DNA of 64,000 nt, from positions 4,422,000-4,485,999 of the forward strand of contig OY811982.1 of NCBI GenBank assembly GCA_963681505.1, written 5' to 3'. Below are positions 1 through 15,100 of this stretch, piece by piece. Origin of the DNA: Eunapius fragilis (taxonomy: Eukaryota > Porifera > Demospongiae > Spongillida > Spongillidae). A model generated the notes under the pieces. The model saw only the letters and a program-made list of their open reading frames with translations. It made no database searches and was not told where the DNA came from. The position numbers and the translations under genes were made by a program. Each line of letters starts with the position of its first letter. Position 1 is the first letter of the stretch.

Positions 1-103
1 AGTACCATTGAGGACTTCAGGCACTAGAGAACGGTCAATTTCAACACCTAATGTGTTATTCAACCATACACAATCCCGAGAGAGAGAGCGAAATAGCAGT
101 GAG
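1..103 (+). CDS. Raf: RAF exon with CR2 14-3-3 binding site
   Basis: The frame reads [10 protein letters not shown], matching the conserved CR2 phosphoserine site of RAF proteins (RDRSSSAPNV in BRAF, from memory). When phosphorylated, this site binds 14-3-3 and holds the kinase in its autoinhibited state. An Arg/Glu-rich stretch follows, ending at a GT donor at 104-105 in phase 0. The exon may run in from before base 1, or begin after the AG at 19-20. Both are open in frame. Confidence 0.7.
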
Positions 104-3100
104 GTACACATAACAGTACTTATGCATATTATTGATGTGTTTACATGTACATGTACATGTGCACATACATGTACATGTACATCTGCATTTATATTATCAT
201 TGTTCTTTTTGAATACATGTGTGCTCAGTAACTCACAGCGAATCATAATATTGCTATTCAATAGGAAGCACATTTATCACGGAGTCAATCACCTCATTCA
301 CGAAATGCGGGATCTACTACACCAACATCTACGTTGGAACCAAACACAAGGTATTAAGTGATCAGTGTGATAAGGTTTTCATTTTCATTTGGTTACCAGG
401 GTTTCCTACAGAGAGTAGCGCCACACATATGAATTTAGGTGTTTATCAAGTACAGGTGTTGTGTAGATACATGTAGATGGTGGGCTTGTATAGGCTAAAT
501 ATGTAAGAAACATTAGTGGAAGTAGAAACAGATGGTGTAAGGCAATTAGGTGGGCTTGTATAGGCTAAATATGAATGGAAGTAGAAACCTCAGATGGTGT
601 AAGGCAATTAAGCCCTAATCAACATAAATAAAATCATAACAAATACTTTTATCACCTGAATTGTATCATGCTATAGTGTGCTGCTGGGGGAAACACTAGT
701 TACTAAATAACCAGATTTGAAATGAAACAGTGATTATTAAGTATTAGTGTTAATGTCTCAGCTCACTAAATATATTCATGTTTCTTCTATTTCCGATACT
801 TACTCACATGTAGATGTATTTGTGTATAACATTTATACTCAAAAGGTTTTTGTCTTTATACATGTACTTTAGTAACTAGAATCAATTAATCATTCAACCA
901 ATCTAATTACATGTAATGTACATTGGATTCTTACAGTTTTTAGGTATTTACAGGTACATGTATGTGTTTTCTAATAAGGAAGTCCTGCTTTTAGGCAAAG
1001 TAACCATGCAGTATTTATTTTTCCTGTTGAAGCATTGCATAAATGTAATGGCATTATTGTTTGCAGCATTTTCAGTCCTGACTTGAACAATACTTTTGCT
1101 GATGGATCTAATGAAAGGAATATGCGGGTGCTGTCACATCGTCATGGATCATCAAGTTCTAGTCATTTGGATCATGGTTTTGCATCTATGGAAGGAGGAA
1201 CAAAGCAATTTAGGAAGCATTATCGACAAGTAATGCGACATGTTTTGAGTGATTATTGCATAAGCATTGTAGAGCACTGCATCCTCCTGCTCACATTGAT
1301 AAAGTGAAGGTTGTGGGTGTAGTGTTATGCATGCATTAATGAAGGTGAAATACAACTACATACATCTATGTGTAATCTTTAAAATTTAGCAGAATTCCAT
1401 ATTTTTGGGCTATCAAGCCACCAGTTTTACCTCTCAATATATTTATGTATCATTGGCCATGATAATCTGTCTTAAATGTGCTGTAACACAAATGTACATG
1501 TACTTAATATTTTAACTGCTGTAAGATAATATTAATTAGGATGGTGTTGGAATGCATGATGCTGCAATACGATTTGGCAGAATGTTATGTTGCCTTTGTA
1601 GCCTTGTTACAAAAGCGACCTAACTTTCTGAAGGAGAGTCCAAATTACTGTAAATTCAATCAGTTTGTATGGATCATCATATAGTTGGATGCAATCCTTT
1701 AGCTTTAGGCAGAGTTTCAATATGAAGTCTAAAAAAACTCCAATGTTTCTTATTTAGAAGATTGAACACCTTAGGGTATTGCCCATTTTTACATGTATGT
1801 TACCAGATAAGTAAATAATACATGTTGAGTGGTCTCCACATTTATTTATATCTCAACAACAGATTGAAGTAATGAAATCTGACTTCACAATAATGTGTTG
1901 ATATTGTTTTTCAACAAACCATAATAGTTAACTACATGTAACCTCATTACATTAATATTTAGTAACCCCTCTCCATTTAACACATTTGAAGGCTTAGTGG
2001 ACTTATTGAAATGAAATTCCTGTAGCTCAGTGCCAAGTCTGTTTTTGAACTTGGTAAGTTGTTATAGTGGTCCCTCTAAGGCTAGTGTTGATGTTTTCTA
2101 CTACACTCTTAATACAGTGCAAGAGTTTGTTCAATGATTGTAGTGTAAGCATGCTCTTCTCAGGCATTATTACAGACTTTGCTGTACAGAAAATGTACCC
2201 AAGTAGGACAAAGCAAAGAATCATTTTTGTGAATGTACTTTAACGATAAAGATTTTGTAATGTAATGACAGTATTCATTGGGTGCTGTAGGAGGAGGCTT
2301 TTGACAGTGATGGAAACAGTTCTTTACCAAACAGTGGGTGCAACGAGTAAAAGTCGTTCTTTACCAATGGCAACGGAGGTACGGAAACAGTAGCCAACAG
2401 AAAACCTGCGCGCTGCATACATTTCAATGGTGGCCATTGACAAATACTTGTACACCCCCTTTTTCATAGATGTCAATAGCACCCTCAAACATTTCTGTAC
2501 AACACCAAATGAATATTCTTAATGAATTCATAGTTTGAAGCCAAAACTCGTCACTTTTGGGTATATATTTTATAGAGCAATGTGTGTGGAGACTACTCAA
2601 AGTGTTTGGGGTAGCTCGAGCACCCAGTCTTTGAATCTCCCACAGTAGAAAAACGGTGATGCTAACTTTGGAAGACCAAAATCATTATGATGCCTTAGCT
2701 TTTTCATATAATTGATTTGGCCAAACAATTTGTATCACTGACCTGTTGTAACAAAGCAAACAGCCATCCATAAGCTCAAGTGTGTAAGAAGTCTTCAAAA
2801 TGTGTTTATTGGAGAAGGGTTACAAAATATTAGTTTATTAAAGCAATTTATGTTTATTAACTATTATGCTAAACAATATCAAAACGTTGTGCAGTCAAAT
2901 TTTCCTTTTGTATACATGTAATGAATAAACTTGAAGTTGATGAAAAGTAAAATAACTTGGACAACTATCATGTTATTATCTATTGTATCTTCCAAACACT
3001 TAGGGCTACCAATCTTCTATTTCTATTTTCCATGCACCAAGCTAACTACTGTGCATACACAGTTTCTACTCATTTTGTGCCAATGATTTACTAATCCATC

Positions 3101-6100
3101 TCCCATACATTGAAATGGAAACGAGTGGCACAGCTATTCATGCATCTTTGTAATTATTAACAGAACAGTACAAATAAATTGTACCATTAAACGAACAGAT
3201 ATGTAAATCTTAACAAGACTATTCTACATATATACATGTAGCACAATGTTTAGAGCGATTTGAACACCCTTGTGGAAGGATGATATGATTTAAGCATTGA
3301 ACCCCTGTAGTTTCACACAAAAATTGCATCTCATTTACTCATAATGCATACAGTTATGAACGAGCTCTCTGTTTATAACTTCTGAAGGACTAAGGCTATC
3401 ATCTTCCTATTTACATTTTAGTGCCACAGAAAATACAAACACTCGTACCCCTATTGTTCCGTGTATAATTTAGACATCATTTTTGCTACCCTCACACCTA
3501 GGATAATGTACTTGCTTCCTATTTTCCACAAACCATTTCTACATGTATTATCGGTACATTTTCTCCCCCAACACATCCTTCTAGGGAACATACAAAAAGT
3601 GTTTACTCCCATGATTTCAAACTGAAATATCTTTCTCCAAATCATTAGGTACTTAGAGGAGTCCAGTAACTATTGATTTTGTCCTGTTTGTGAATTTTTT
3701 CTTTACTCATTACAAAGATTTTAGGTGAGCAATCTGTGTATATCGTAATAATTTAGGTGCCTGCCTCACATACATTGATTGGGAGAAGGTTTATGTAAAT
3801 AATTGGTATGAGATACAATGTGACAATTACATGTACCGTATATCCTTGTAATGGTAGAGTATCGGAACCTTCGTTAGTAGGTTCTATATAGGATTTGAGG
3901 TGTCTTGAATAAGATTAGCAAAACACCCGATCCCACTACTGTCTATATACTGTAGACTTTAGCAAGTGTACATGTATAAGGATAGAGGTGTCAATTAGTA
4001 AAACTGCCGATGCTTAGAAAGCACAGGCAGCAGAGATAACGCTCACTCATTCCCACACTCGAACCTAAAAAAAAGGGTTTCTGCTTCTTCCAGATTGTGA
4101 AGAGATTTATTGCATTGTATCTTCGTCGCGATTTACTGCTGAATTTGTTTGGTACTATGTCTTTCAGAGTTAGAGTTATGCTTTGCACAGTTTCAATATT
4201 ACTTTTGTCAGTAATATCCCACAACAGATTTAGTCGGCTTGTAAGCCATCACAAGCACACATCATACTTTGGTTGTACATAGTAAGGGCATTGATTTGAT
4301 GCCGATTATGGCCTCTACTAGATTTCTGCTAAGAAAGAAATATTCATAAAATTATTCACGATAGTGTATTTTGTAAACCATTGTCGTTATTAAACTTTTT
4401 GGGGGGGCCAAAGTCACTTTCACATCAGGACACAAATATATGCAGAGGTGCACACATATCAATGGCTTAGCGTCCAACTCTTGTTATTCAGATATGGGAC
4501 CTCATTTATATAAGTACAGAATGATTAACGCTATCGGCTTCCCATTTTCAATGCATCATGCAGTGTACCATACCATTTCTCTATGTAGAATTATTCTCTT
4601 CGATATGTCTGAATTGTACAACCCTAAGGTTCAATGCATAGAAATCTTCTGCAGGAGTATTCAGAACAAATTGGCGTACATTTTATCCACATAGAGGGGT
4701 TCTGTCGTTATTGATTTGTCCTGTTCATTAACTCATAAGATATAAAAATAAATTGGTGATGTAGGGTTTGTAGACAATAACTAAGGAAACAGGGATTATG
4801 GAATTATACATTCATTAATCATATCTACATTTATTTTCAGGCAGCTAAATAATGTGGGTATGTAATATTTATAAATTAATAACGTATAATTCCATAATTC
4901 CTTGTTTCCTTACTTTTTACTCAGACGGTGTCTACAAATCCTACATTTACATCACAAATTAAATTGTCATATCTTGTTTCATAAAAAATGGATGCCATAA
5001 TATTAATGATCGAGGAAGCATGTATACATGTTTCTGGTGCTAAAGGCGAGGGCACCTATTTACGTTACGGGAGGGGGAGGGGAGGGGGGGCATGCCTAAA
5101 AGCACTTCGGTGGTTTCTGGCCACAACTGCAACTGCCGAATAGATCAATCGGATTCCGATGCACCGAAGGAGATTGAAGGGTTAAAAAATAAATGTGTTT
5201 TTTACAATATTCAGGTCACTTGCAGAATTAAAGTCTGCCTTTTTTTGCAAAAAGGAAGCCATTGTATGAAAATAAAACCACATGTAATTGAACACATGGA
5301 TCCCATTTTATTTCTTTTTCTAGCATGTATACACCACAAGGGTGTTACACATCAAGTTGCCATAGCTGTATAAACTGGCTTATGGTTACATGTACTTAGT
5401 AAAACAGGTAGCATTACTCAGCACATCCTCTGCGTTTTCTTTTATTTAAGAATGTGCACGCACTCTATTGCTTCCCAAGTCTAGTGCATGATTGGTAAAG
5501 CAATGCCAAAACGCAAAAAACTTCTGCAATGTGTTGCTTAATACCCTTGTGGTTTATAGGTGCTAGAAAAAGAAATAAAATAGCATCCTTATGTTCAGTC
5601 ACATGTGGTTCTGAGGGATACTTCGTTTTCTTAAACAGTGACATACTATGGCTTCCTTTTTGTTAAAAAAGGCAGTCTTTCAATCTGCAAATGACCTGAA
5701 TATTGTAAACTGTTTTATTTTTATCCCTTTAACCTCCTTCAATACACAAATCATACTTTGGTTGTACATAGTAAGTGATGCCAGTTAGGACTGTAAAATA
5801 ATTATTATTCACGATGGTGTATTTTTAAAACCATTATCGTTATTAATCTTTTTGGGGTCAATGTCACTTTCATATCATGACACAAATATATGAGAATTAA
5901 TCAATGGCGTAGCATCCAACTTCATGTTTTCCAGCCATGGAATGATCCAATGCAGATAATATACATGTATTTGGACCATTTACATTTACATGGAAATCGT
6001 TCCTTCACTTTAACATTTGTGTACACATGTATTTTTTAGTTTTATGTTCATCAGTATGCTGTTTTTGCAGGTTAGCAGTAGCAGTCTGGACCATATGCAT

Positions 6101-9100
6101 GCTATTAGTACAACACCTGATGACCACTCTGAGCGACGCAACTCCATAGACATAAGACAAGAAAAATGCGATGGAAGAGCTATTGGAAATGGTGTATCTC
6201 AAGAGAGAAAAAGATCCTCATTGGACAGGCGGAGCTCTTCTGGGGATCGTCTCTCTATTACTCCAGATAATCTCAGTCCAAATGTTTCTGGCAACTCACT
6301 TGTTACCACACAGGCACGAGGTAATGTGAAGCAATGTGCTATTCATGTATGATTCCATGTAATTTAATTGTGCTTCACTTTAGCTGGGGGGCTTCATAGC
6401 AATTCTGCTGTCGAGCTTAGAATAAACACCCAAAGTAGTGGTTCGAGTACATCATACCACAGTAGTACCTTGCCTAACAGAAAGGGAAAAGTTTCTTCTG
6501 ATGGTGACAAAGGCAAAAAGGTGTGCACATATAAAATTACACCATTTAATGTATTTTGGGTCTTGCTTAGAATAGAAATTTGACAATTTATTGTTTATCA
6601 GGTACGGACCCGAGACAGCACCGAAGTGTGGGAAATACCTTGCCAAGAAATCGAAATAGGGCCAAAAATTGGTTCCGGATCATTTGGTACTGTGTACAAA
6701 GGAAAATGGCACGGTTAGTTATACGTTTGTGGTGTGTATTGATGACCTAAAGACAGGGAATGGAATTTTCTGTGTAAATTATGGCATACATGTATGGTAC
6801 ATGTATTTGGGTCAGCCTTACATGTACCTCCTCAGAACTCAGTCTTTAAATGGTATATTTTACTATATTAATCATCATTTACTGTAATACATGTAGCATA
6901 CATTCTAGGTGTAGCTGACTGTATTAAAGTCCTGGACAGCATCGAGGAAGTATACGTTTATGTAGCATGTATTCATAGCAAATCAATCTCCACAATTCGG
7001 TAAAATATGTCAGCTATGTATGGTGAGAAAACGAAACTTATATAGCGTAACGTGAAGTCAAAAAATTCAAGTTTATTGGGGGTACTAAAAAAAATTCAGT
7101 TTGACAATATTTCAGTACCACGTCCAAAATTAAAAATCATATTTTGATTCTACATGTAATGGTATCTAAAAATACCGAAAATCTCGTTTTTTGCTTAAAA
7201 ACTGTCCATAAGATTTTCAAGACAAGTTTTAAAACGTTTTTACCTCATACTGGAGCCATCTTCATCACACACTTTCCTTGTGTAAGCAAAACAACTCGCT
7301 GAAGTAACTGTGAACCCATTAACAGCTGTAATTGGTAAGAGCATTGCTCAACAATCTCATCGATAAGCCCTTTCCTTTGTTCCTTCTTTGTAATACTTCC
7401 AGGGAATTCCTTATCAATGAGCTGCGCAGCCCTTTTGTTCTTATGGCATTTTTTATGTAAACGGTCAAGTGTTTTCAATGAATATAATTAGCTGCTAATT
7501 GTGAAATAATGTTTATAGTTATAATTCAACTCACTGAATTTTTTTGTTAAAACGAGTTGGGCTAGTGAAACCAATATAAGGAACGTTCTTATCGGACCCC
7601 AAAGACACCTTTAAAAAAAAAAGGCACATTATTTTTACTTCCTCGATGCTGTCCCGGACTATAGTAACTGTTTGTGTTACTGGTGTGTTTGTGAAGGTAT
7701 AGATGGACAAGTGTAAATTTCATATGGAATGTTAACTACGAGAAAATGGATCTTGTGGATTTATATATATAGCATCCAAATCAAATCGATATATCTTCCG
7801 AAATATTAATGCTATTGGGTTCTTATTTTTAACGCAACATTCCACACCATTGTTGTATGAATAAATCCATTTTGGTGTCCTACTCATGCGGGGTACCGGC
7901 GTTACAAGGTCTGATACCCCATAGGGTTCCAAACGGCCACATCTTCAGGTAGGAGTATTCAAATTGTTTCAAATTCATTACATATGTAGAAGCGTTCTGT
8001 CGCTATTGATTTGTTCTGTTTGTTAAAGTTTACTTCATCCGTTACGGAGATATACAATGTAGCTGTTTAAAGCACATGCATGGTTTCCTGCTCGATTCGC
8101 GTCAGTGATTAGACTTTCCAACCTACGAAAAAATCAACATTAGTAATTTAAAGGTTGGAGCAGGCTAAATATGAAACATTCCAGGCTTAGGCTTTTCTAA
8201 AATGCGGGTGATTGTACAGGAGGCGGGTACCTAAATCATTGGCGCGAATCGAGCGGGAAACCGTGCATGCACTTTGCACTGCTATATCTTCGTAACGACT
8301 AACAGAACAAATCATTAGCAACAGGATCCTTCTACATACATACCTGACACTCCTACATGAAAATGTGGCCATTTGGAACCCTATGGGGTATCGGACCTTG
8401 TAACGTCGGTATCCCGCTTGAGTAAGACATCAAAGTGTATTTATGCATATATGTATACCAATGTCCGAAGATATAACGATTGTATTTGGATGCTATATAC
8501 ATGTATGTAAGTCCACAAGGCCCATTTTCTCATAATATATACATGTAGTTCCTCTCATCCTGATTTGAAAGAAAGACTGATTACCTGCATGTGACTGCTT
8601 TATTCCTTTGTGTTTAGAGGTTGCTCATGAGGAGAGAGAAAATTCAATCTTTAATGTATTATCATTAGTTACATGTAGTAGAATGATATCATCATTTCTA
8701 GTGCCTAGTTGGTATTGCGTACATACATTTTTACATGTACAGTACATTGCATTATGGTAATCTAGTTATCATATGCAGCAACAATGTTAATGTACAGTTG
8801 TTACAATAATTGTCTTTGTTAGATAGTTGACATTCTGTAGGTGTTAGTTTTTCAGCAATGCATTGTGATGTATTAGTAAGCACAGCTGCTAATATGCATT
8901 GTGACATTGGATATTTTTGACCTTTTAATGCCATGCATGTGGCATAATGTATTTGTAGACTTAAACCATGAATAAATTATAACTTGGTTGTAGTACATGT
9001 ATGTGTAGAAATGCGCATAGCAATGCACATTTTGACCCGTGATTTGTTTCTCTTGCAACAGCACTCATTACACCATGGTTTGTATCTACAGTATTATGTA

Positions 9101-12100
9101 CAATGTAATTACCTTTGGGTTATTCCACTATGGGTCGATATAGTATATGTTTTCATGTCTTGTCTTCAGATGTGGTCATTCCAAAACCAATTGTACCATC
9201 TCTTACAGTAGTTTTATATTGCATGCCTTTTCTCACAGTTGTTCTCCATAATGCAGTAGGCAATTTCACAATGCCCCCTTTTATTTGGTTTATCCAATAC
9301 ACACTGATTAATTTTTTCCTGACTTTGCTTGTTGGAATGATGTCTGTTTGCACCGTACAAAGGACGTGCTTGTTGGAAGGTTTTATAGTGAACATACCCT
9401 TCAATATGTTATGTAGTCACAAAGGGTGTAGTTATGCATTAATGTATGATTAGGTTGGTGTGTATCAGAATATTGAAACTTGCCAATAGCATTTTACATA
9501 TTGTATGATTAACTTAGTGGGAAACTGATAAGGTGACCTGAGTTTTGATTAAGTTAGGTAGCCATTTTAAGTCCCCTAAAAGTGTCAAAATCAGTAATTG
9601 CCACACACTTGTCTTATCATAACACTCAGCCTCAGAGTTTATATGAATATCATATCCAAACCACATTCACATTACTCTACCGTTAACACTCTTAGAGCCC
9701 CACTAGCTTCCTGCATCTCCTTTTCTGCTTGGAGTATATGTTATACCTGTTGCAATTGTCACATTGACATAGGTCAGAACATCTGAGAGGTCACCAACCT
9801 TATGATAAATTTATGAATAACCACGTCCCTTGTGCGTGCACAGTTTCCCACTCAATTCCCGCCAATGATTTATTCACCCTCCTGTACATTTGATGGGATG
9901 CTGTTTGCCTGAATCATTGGCGGGAATTGAACAAGAAAATGTGCACGCACTATGCACAGCTATGTTTGCAATGGATAGAGTAAAAATTAACGAATAGGAC
10001 AAATCAAAATATACATGATCCCTCTATGTATAAACCAAATTTGAAGTGAATTTTCCTGCAGATAGGTATGGCGGGTTTGAACCCCAAGGGGTATCGGACG
10101 TAGCAACACTGGCACTAAGCTAATGTAAATCTCCAAAATCTACTTTGCCATAGAGAAATAGTGTAGTATGAAGTGCTGAAAATAAGATGTCAATAGCGTG
10201 GGAGATGTTGCGCTTTTAAAGTCAATCATTTTTATAACTTAATATACTGTACATATACATGTATGTGAAGAGCCATCTTCTTGTGCACTGTCCCATTTGT
10301 ATCAAAGATATAAATGGACTTCGTTTGAATAGCTGTACCATTCGAATGATTGAGATTAAGGCTACCGACTTCGTTTCATTTTTCTGTCACATTATTTTCA
10401 GGTCTTCTCCCTATGGTGCATACAAAAGGTGCTATCCCTAGAGGTTCAAAATGTTAATATTTTCCAAGGATGTGTCAAAGGTGTTCATTAATGTTATATA
10501 CCTAGATTTATTGATTTTTTATTTTTATTTTTATTTTTTGCCATATGGAATAATTAATATTGTTTCAAAACAATTCAAATTCTTAAAAGGGGCTAAATAC
10601 TCAATACACTCAATCAACTATAATTTGTCCTGTTGGTTAATATATGATCCACTCATTGTGTGTATAGTGTGCATAGTGTGTTTTCCATCCAATGATTTGG
10701 GCAATACATGTATGTTCCTACTAATGTGTTGGAGGCGGGTGCCTAAATCATTGGTGCAAATTGAGTGGGAAAATGTGCACACACTTTGAGCAACTACATT
10801 GTATATCTTTGCATAGGTAAGACTAAAGTTTCTCGAACTGAAAAAATCAATTGTGACTGAACTCTCACTGATTTTGAAGTGATTTGAGCACTCTTTCAAG
10901 AAGATATTATTAACCCATATGGATAAACACCCTTTGTATGTAAAGTAGGCGGAGGGTCTAGAGGACAGAAATAATATGAGCCATAGAGAAATGGTGTTGC
11001 AAGTGCAACATATATCTAAACACACAGGGAAATTGTCGTAGAAAACCATATATATTCTGTTTAATTTCTCTGCACGCAGTACTGTACATAATACAATTTG
11101 CAAATGCTATGTTTTAATTAAACAGTCGGATTCCCTATGTCGGACATCTGAGAAGTCAATCAAACTTGTATGATCATTTAAACATGTATTGTTCTGGTGT
11201 TTAACCCGACAATGTTACATATTTGTTGCCCTGTTTTTACTGTAAACCTTACATGTAGGTTATGTGGCTGTAAAGAAGCTAAATGTAACCAACCCCACTG
11301 CTCAGCAACTTGAAGCTTTCAAAAATGAAGTTGGTGTCCTAAGGTATGGTATGTTTTACAACTGTAAAGTAAATACTATGAATAATTGCTATGCTAAGCT
11401 GCCATGCTTACATGGAAGTATTACTGCATTGTGATGCATGTACATGTTGGAACATTAAACTTCCAATGAATAGGACTAATTTCACAAAATGGGCACATAC
11501 GTGCATTGAGGAGTTTTGTATAATACTTTTTATATCCAAGGAATGTACAAAAATACTTTAGAGATTAGTTGAACAATCCAAATTAATTTGTTCTGTTGCA
11601 GCATACATGTACATGTACATGGCATGTGTCTATAATAATTTACAGGGTACATGTAACCTGAAATATTTGTTTTCTTATACTTCATTGATTCCAGAAAAAC
11701 ACGTCATGTCAACATTTTACTCTTTATGGGTTGGATAAGTTCAGATCAGATTGCCTTAGTAACACAGTGGTGTGATGGATCTACACTCTATCGTCATATC
11801 CATGTTATGGAAACAAGATTTGAAATGTACCAGCTGATTGACATATCTCGGCAAATATCTCTTGGCATGGAGTAAGTTTTGTACTAACCAATATGTACTT
11901 GTAGAACGAAAATGATATAGTTTTCTACACATGTGCAGTACATGTAGCTACATGTATGTTCCCAATGAAGGCTTTTGTATGTACATTTGCATAGTTGATA
12001 GTAAAATTCATTAAATTAATTAATATCCATGTACATGTACATCAGTCTATTGATAATGGTGCGTCAACAACTGCACTGAATTGACAAGTGTAATCATGAG

Positions 12101-15100
12101 TAACTATAACGAGGCCAGGTATTCAGATGGATTGTAATTGCTGTTAAAGTCAGTACTGCAACAGACACTTAAAGTGAGGAGAGGCCATGCATGAATGAGG
12201 TGGAACCAATGTCCTTGGCAATATTCTGTGTTGTTGCTCATTAAGGATGAAATGTTATGTTTTAGCCTCCATGCTCAGTATGCATGCACGTATATACTTT
12301 CAGTAGCATTAAGCACGTTCGTAATCAATAGACCTTATTTCACCTTCGGGACCCTGTAAAACATAGTTACATCCCTCAGCTGTTTATCATTCAGTTGGTC
12401 TGTATACATTGCATTTCTTTCAAAGGTACAAATACTCGTTTTAAGCTAGCACTTGATTGGCATATTAAGGACTAGTACTAAAGAAGACTGAGAGCATTCA
12501 GCCATCATTTATTTTGTGTTCAAAAAGGAGGACATGTGTATATTTTTTGGTGTGTCTGTGACATCAACGAGCTTTATGGGTGACCAATAGTGGAATCGAA
12601 CTGTTCTACATATAAGTGATGCATCTGTACTTTAGTTTATTCTACATGTAGGTTCACAGTATAGAAAGGAAAAGTGGGAGCCTCAAAGAATTGTATTTCT
12701 ATCTAGGCAAATAATAGGGCATATGTGCAACGAGAACAGTGGATGGGATTTACATTTACATGTTATATTCTAAGCTGTCGCAACAAGGTGCAGGGACCGA
12801 GGGTTTGAACCACATGATTGTATTGTTGGTCAACCAACAAATTCAACCTGTTGGACTTGTAACAAGACATTTGTTTACATTGGTACGCATTTAGAACTAT
12901 TATCTCTATTCTCTTAAAACTTTGTCCACTAGAGAATGATTGAACAGAATTGTGAACTGCCCAAAATTAATAGTAGTGATGTGTGTATTGCATATGATAA
13001 AAGTGATCCTTTTGAAGATAAAGCGAAATGAAATATGTTCACACATTTGTAGATCTCATAGTTGAGGCATGTTATGTCAAAGGCGGATTGTCATGCAGGT
13101 TCCTGAAAGCTGTTCACATGTTCCCGGGACACGAATGCTAGTCATTCCTATGCCACACAATCAATATGCAGTATTTACCTCACTCTAGTCAGAAACTCAG
13201 AAACTAGAAAAAGGGCAGGTATCTTATTCAAATTGGGCACCAGCCCATAAATTGCACCCATATATGACGAATGAATAGTTTTGATGAAATTGTGTCAATG
13301 CAGACTATTAACATGTATTTATATCTGTAATGTTACATGTTAGCGCATTTACAGCCTCTCGCCACTTTAAAGTGGCTGTGCCATGTGCAACTCCAACCTG
13401 TGGAGTTCAGGAAGATGCATTGTTATAATTAATTGCTGTGAGGTTTTTATGGAATGACCAAAGGGTATAATGGCTACAACTACATGGTCATGCTACAGTG
13501 TAAGCACCATAAAACGCTGACATTTTATTTTTGGCAACAGGCATATTCAGAGCATAATTTACAAAATGGGACTGGTTAGGCCAAATGGTCAACAATAGAT
13601 GAATTTGCTTGGCCTTTAAAATGATCAGCCATTTATAATTCTACGACTAATAAGCATATGAAAGCAGCTTAGTATATCTAGCACTGATATTATGCATGCC
13701 ATCAGAACGCATAATGAATTCATAATTATTCAAATCACCATGTATTTCTTCAACAACACGTAATTAATGTACAAAACTGAAGGATAAATTATTTAATTCA
13801 TCATTACATTGCACAATGGTATCCCAGTGTAGATGCATTGCTCCTGAATCTGAAGAACTAGATTCATTACCTGAAGAGTTGAACATTGCACAATGGTATC
13901 CCAGTGTAGATGCATTGCTCCTGAATCTGAAGAACTAGATTCATTACTGGAAGAATTGAGCTCGAAGAAACTTTCAGGTTGTGAACTGGCCCCTGCACTT
14001 TATCATTACCAAATTGATAGTTGGGTCAGCATCAAATAGCTGTGTTGACCTTGTAGAGGATCATCCAGTGTTATATTGATGACCTCTAATCTGTCTTACA
14101 TGTAGTTACTTTTAGTTGTGAAAACAGACGTTCCACTGTTCCATTACTTAATGATAAAGAAAGCAAAAGTTCTATGAAGGACACATTCTGATGCTAATGG
14201 AGCAGGAAATATCTTCCACCATACTGCATGACTGTTCAATATTGGTAGTGATATGCACATGTATGGATTAACATTAACTGGTTTCATTGGAACTTTGGAT
14301 TTTTCTACAACTCTTTTGACAGCTCTTTGGTTATCCTTTGGTTATCTTTTTCATCATTCTTTCGGTTGCTAGAATAAAAATAGTGTCTCTCAACCTCTTG
14401 TCTTCATGCACTGAACTACCTGTGAAACAGAATTCAAGGATCCGCCCTAAAATTTCTATAGTCATACATGACTCTTTCACATAGATCTGCTGCGTGGTTT
14501 GTGTAGTACAGCTTTCCATAGTTTATGAGAGTACGCTTAACTGCATCATTATATTTATGATTCCTATCATGTACCATTTGCCCTAATAGAACATTTTACC
14601 CTATTTTGATAATACTTCTCTCAGTTCAGTTGCAATTTCTAGAAGCTCACAGTATATTTTGAAAGACTTTTCATAGAGTAGATAAACCCTAAGAAGCATA
14701 TCACCCAGTAAATAGAATGATTTTTCCAGTTAATTGCCAGTTCTAGTCTATGTCTCAAAGCACCTCATCCAAAATAACCAAGATAGCTCCTATTTCACTA
14801 ACCTCTTTAACCTACCATTGGTGATGATGCACCATCAGCAGTTGTACCCCACTTACATGTAGCTTTGCACATTTATTTCTGGAAATTGCATCAATGCCCA
14901 AACATTACAGTGCATTTTAAAGGCCTCTACTAAACCATTTGCAATAACTGATAATGGCCTATCTAGTGCAGACCATTTCACTTTCACTATTTTGGGCAAG
15001 CCATACTACCAACAGCAATTCATTGTAAAGTGACTGTAGAGCCATTTATAGAAGCAATGCAAAGATACATACTTGAAATACGTACAATGAGACGTGTTAA

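Larger units (their letters stand above)
1230..6070 (+). other. RAF intron (4.8 kb) carrying fold-back repeats
   Basis: I find no exon I can confirm here. Relics of a dispersed inverted-repeat family, with wording such as TGTCCTGTTTGTGAA, occur at about 3,200-3,720 and 4,440-4,740. Two fold-back elements are annotated separately. A ~190-bp direct repeat links 4,249-4,480 and 5,745-5,930. Confidence 0.6.
6714..11258 (+). other. RAF intron (4.5 kb) rich in inverted-repeat elements
   Basis: No exon is recognised between the glycine-loop exon and the VAVK exon. The intron holds one TIR element (6,924-7,664), a large fold-back (7,737-8,533) and two further rearranged copies of the same family at about 9,820-10,160 and 10,618-10,990. 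The remainder, including 8,540-9,800, shows nothing I can assign. Confidence 0.6.

Noticed and set aside
142-183. CRISPR-like spacing of short repeats
   Set aside because: It is a simple alternating microsatellite in animal DNA, with no unique spacers.
263-350. Possible extra RAF exon with AG/GT flanks in frame with the first exon
   Set aside because: Its end phase does not fit the exon at 1067, and the encoded sequence has no clear match to RAF.
2291-2378. Open stretch after a TAG, with a GTACGG donor
   Set aside because: The only open frame needs a start phase that does not follow the phase-0 exon ending at 1229.
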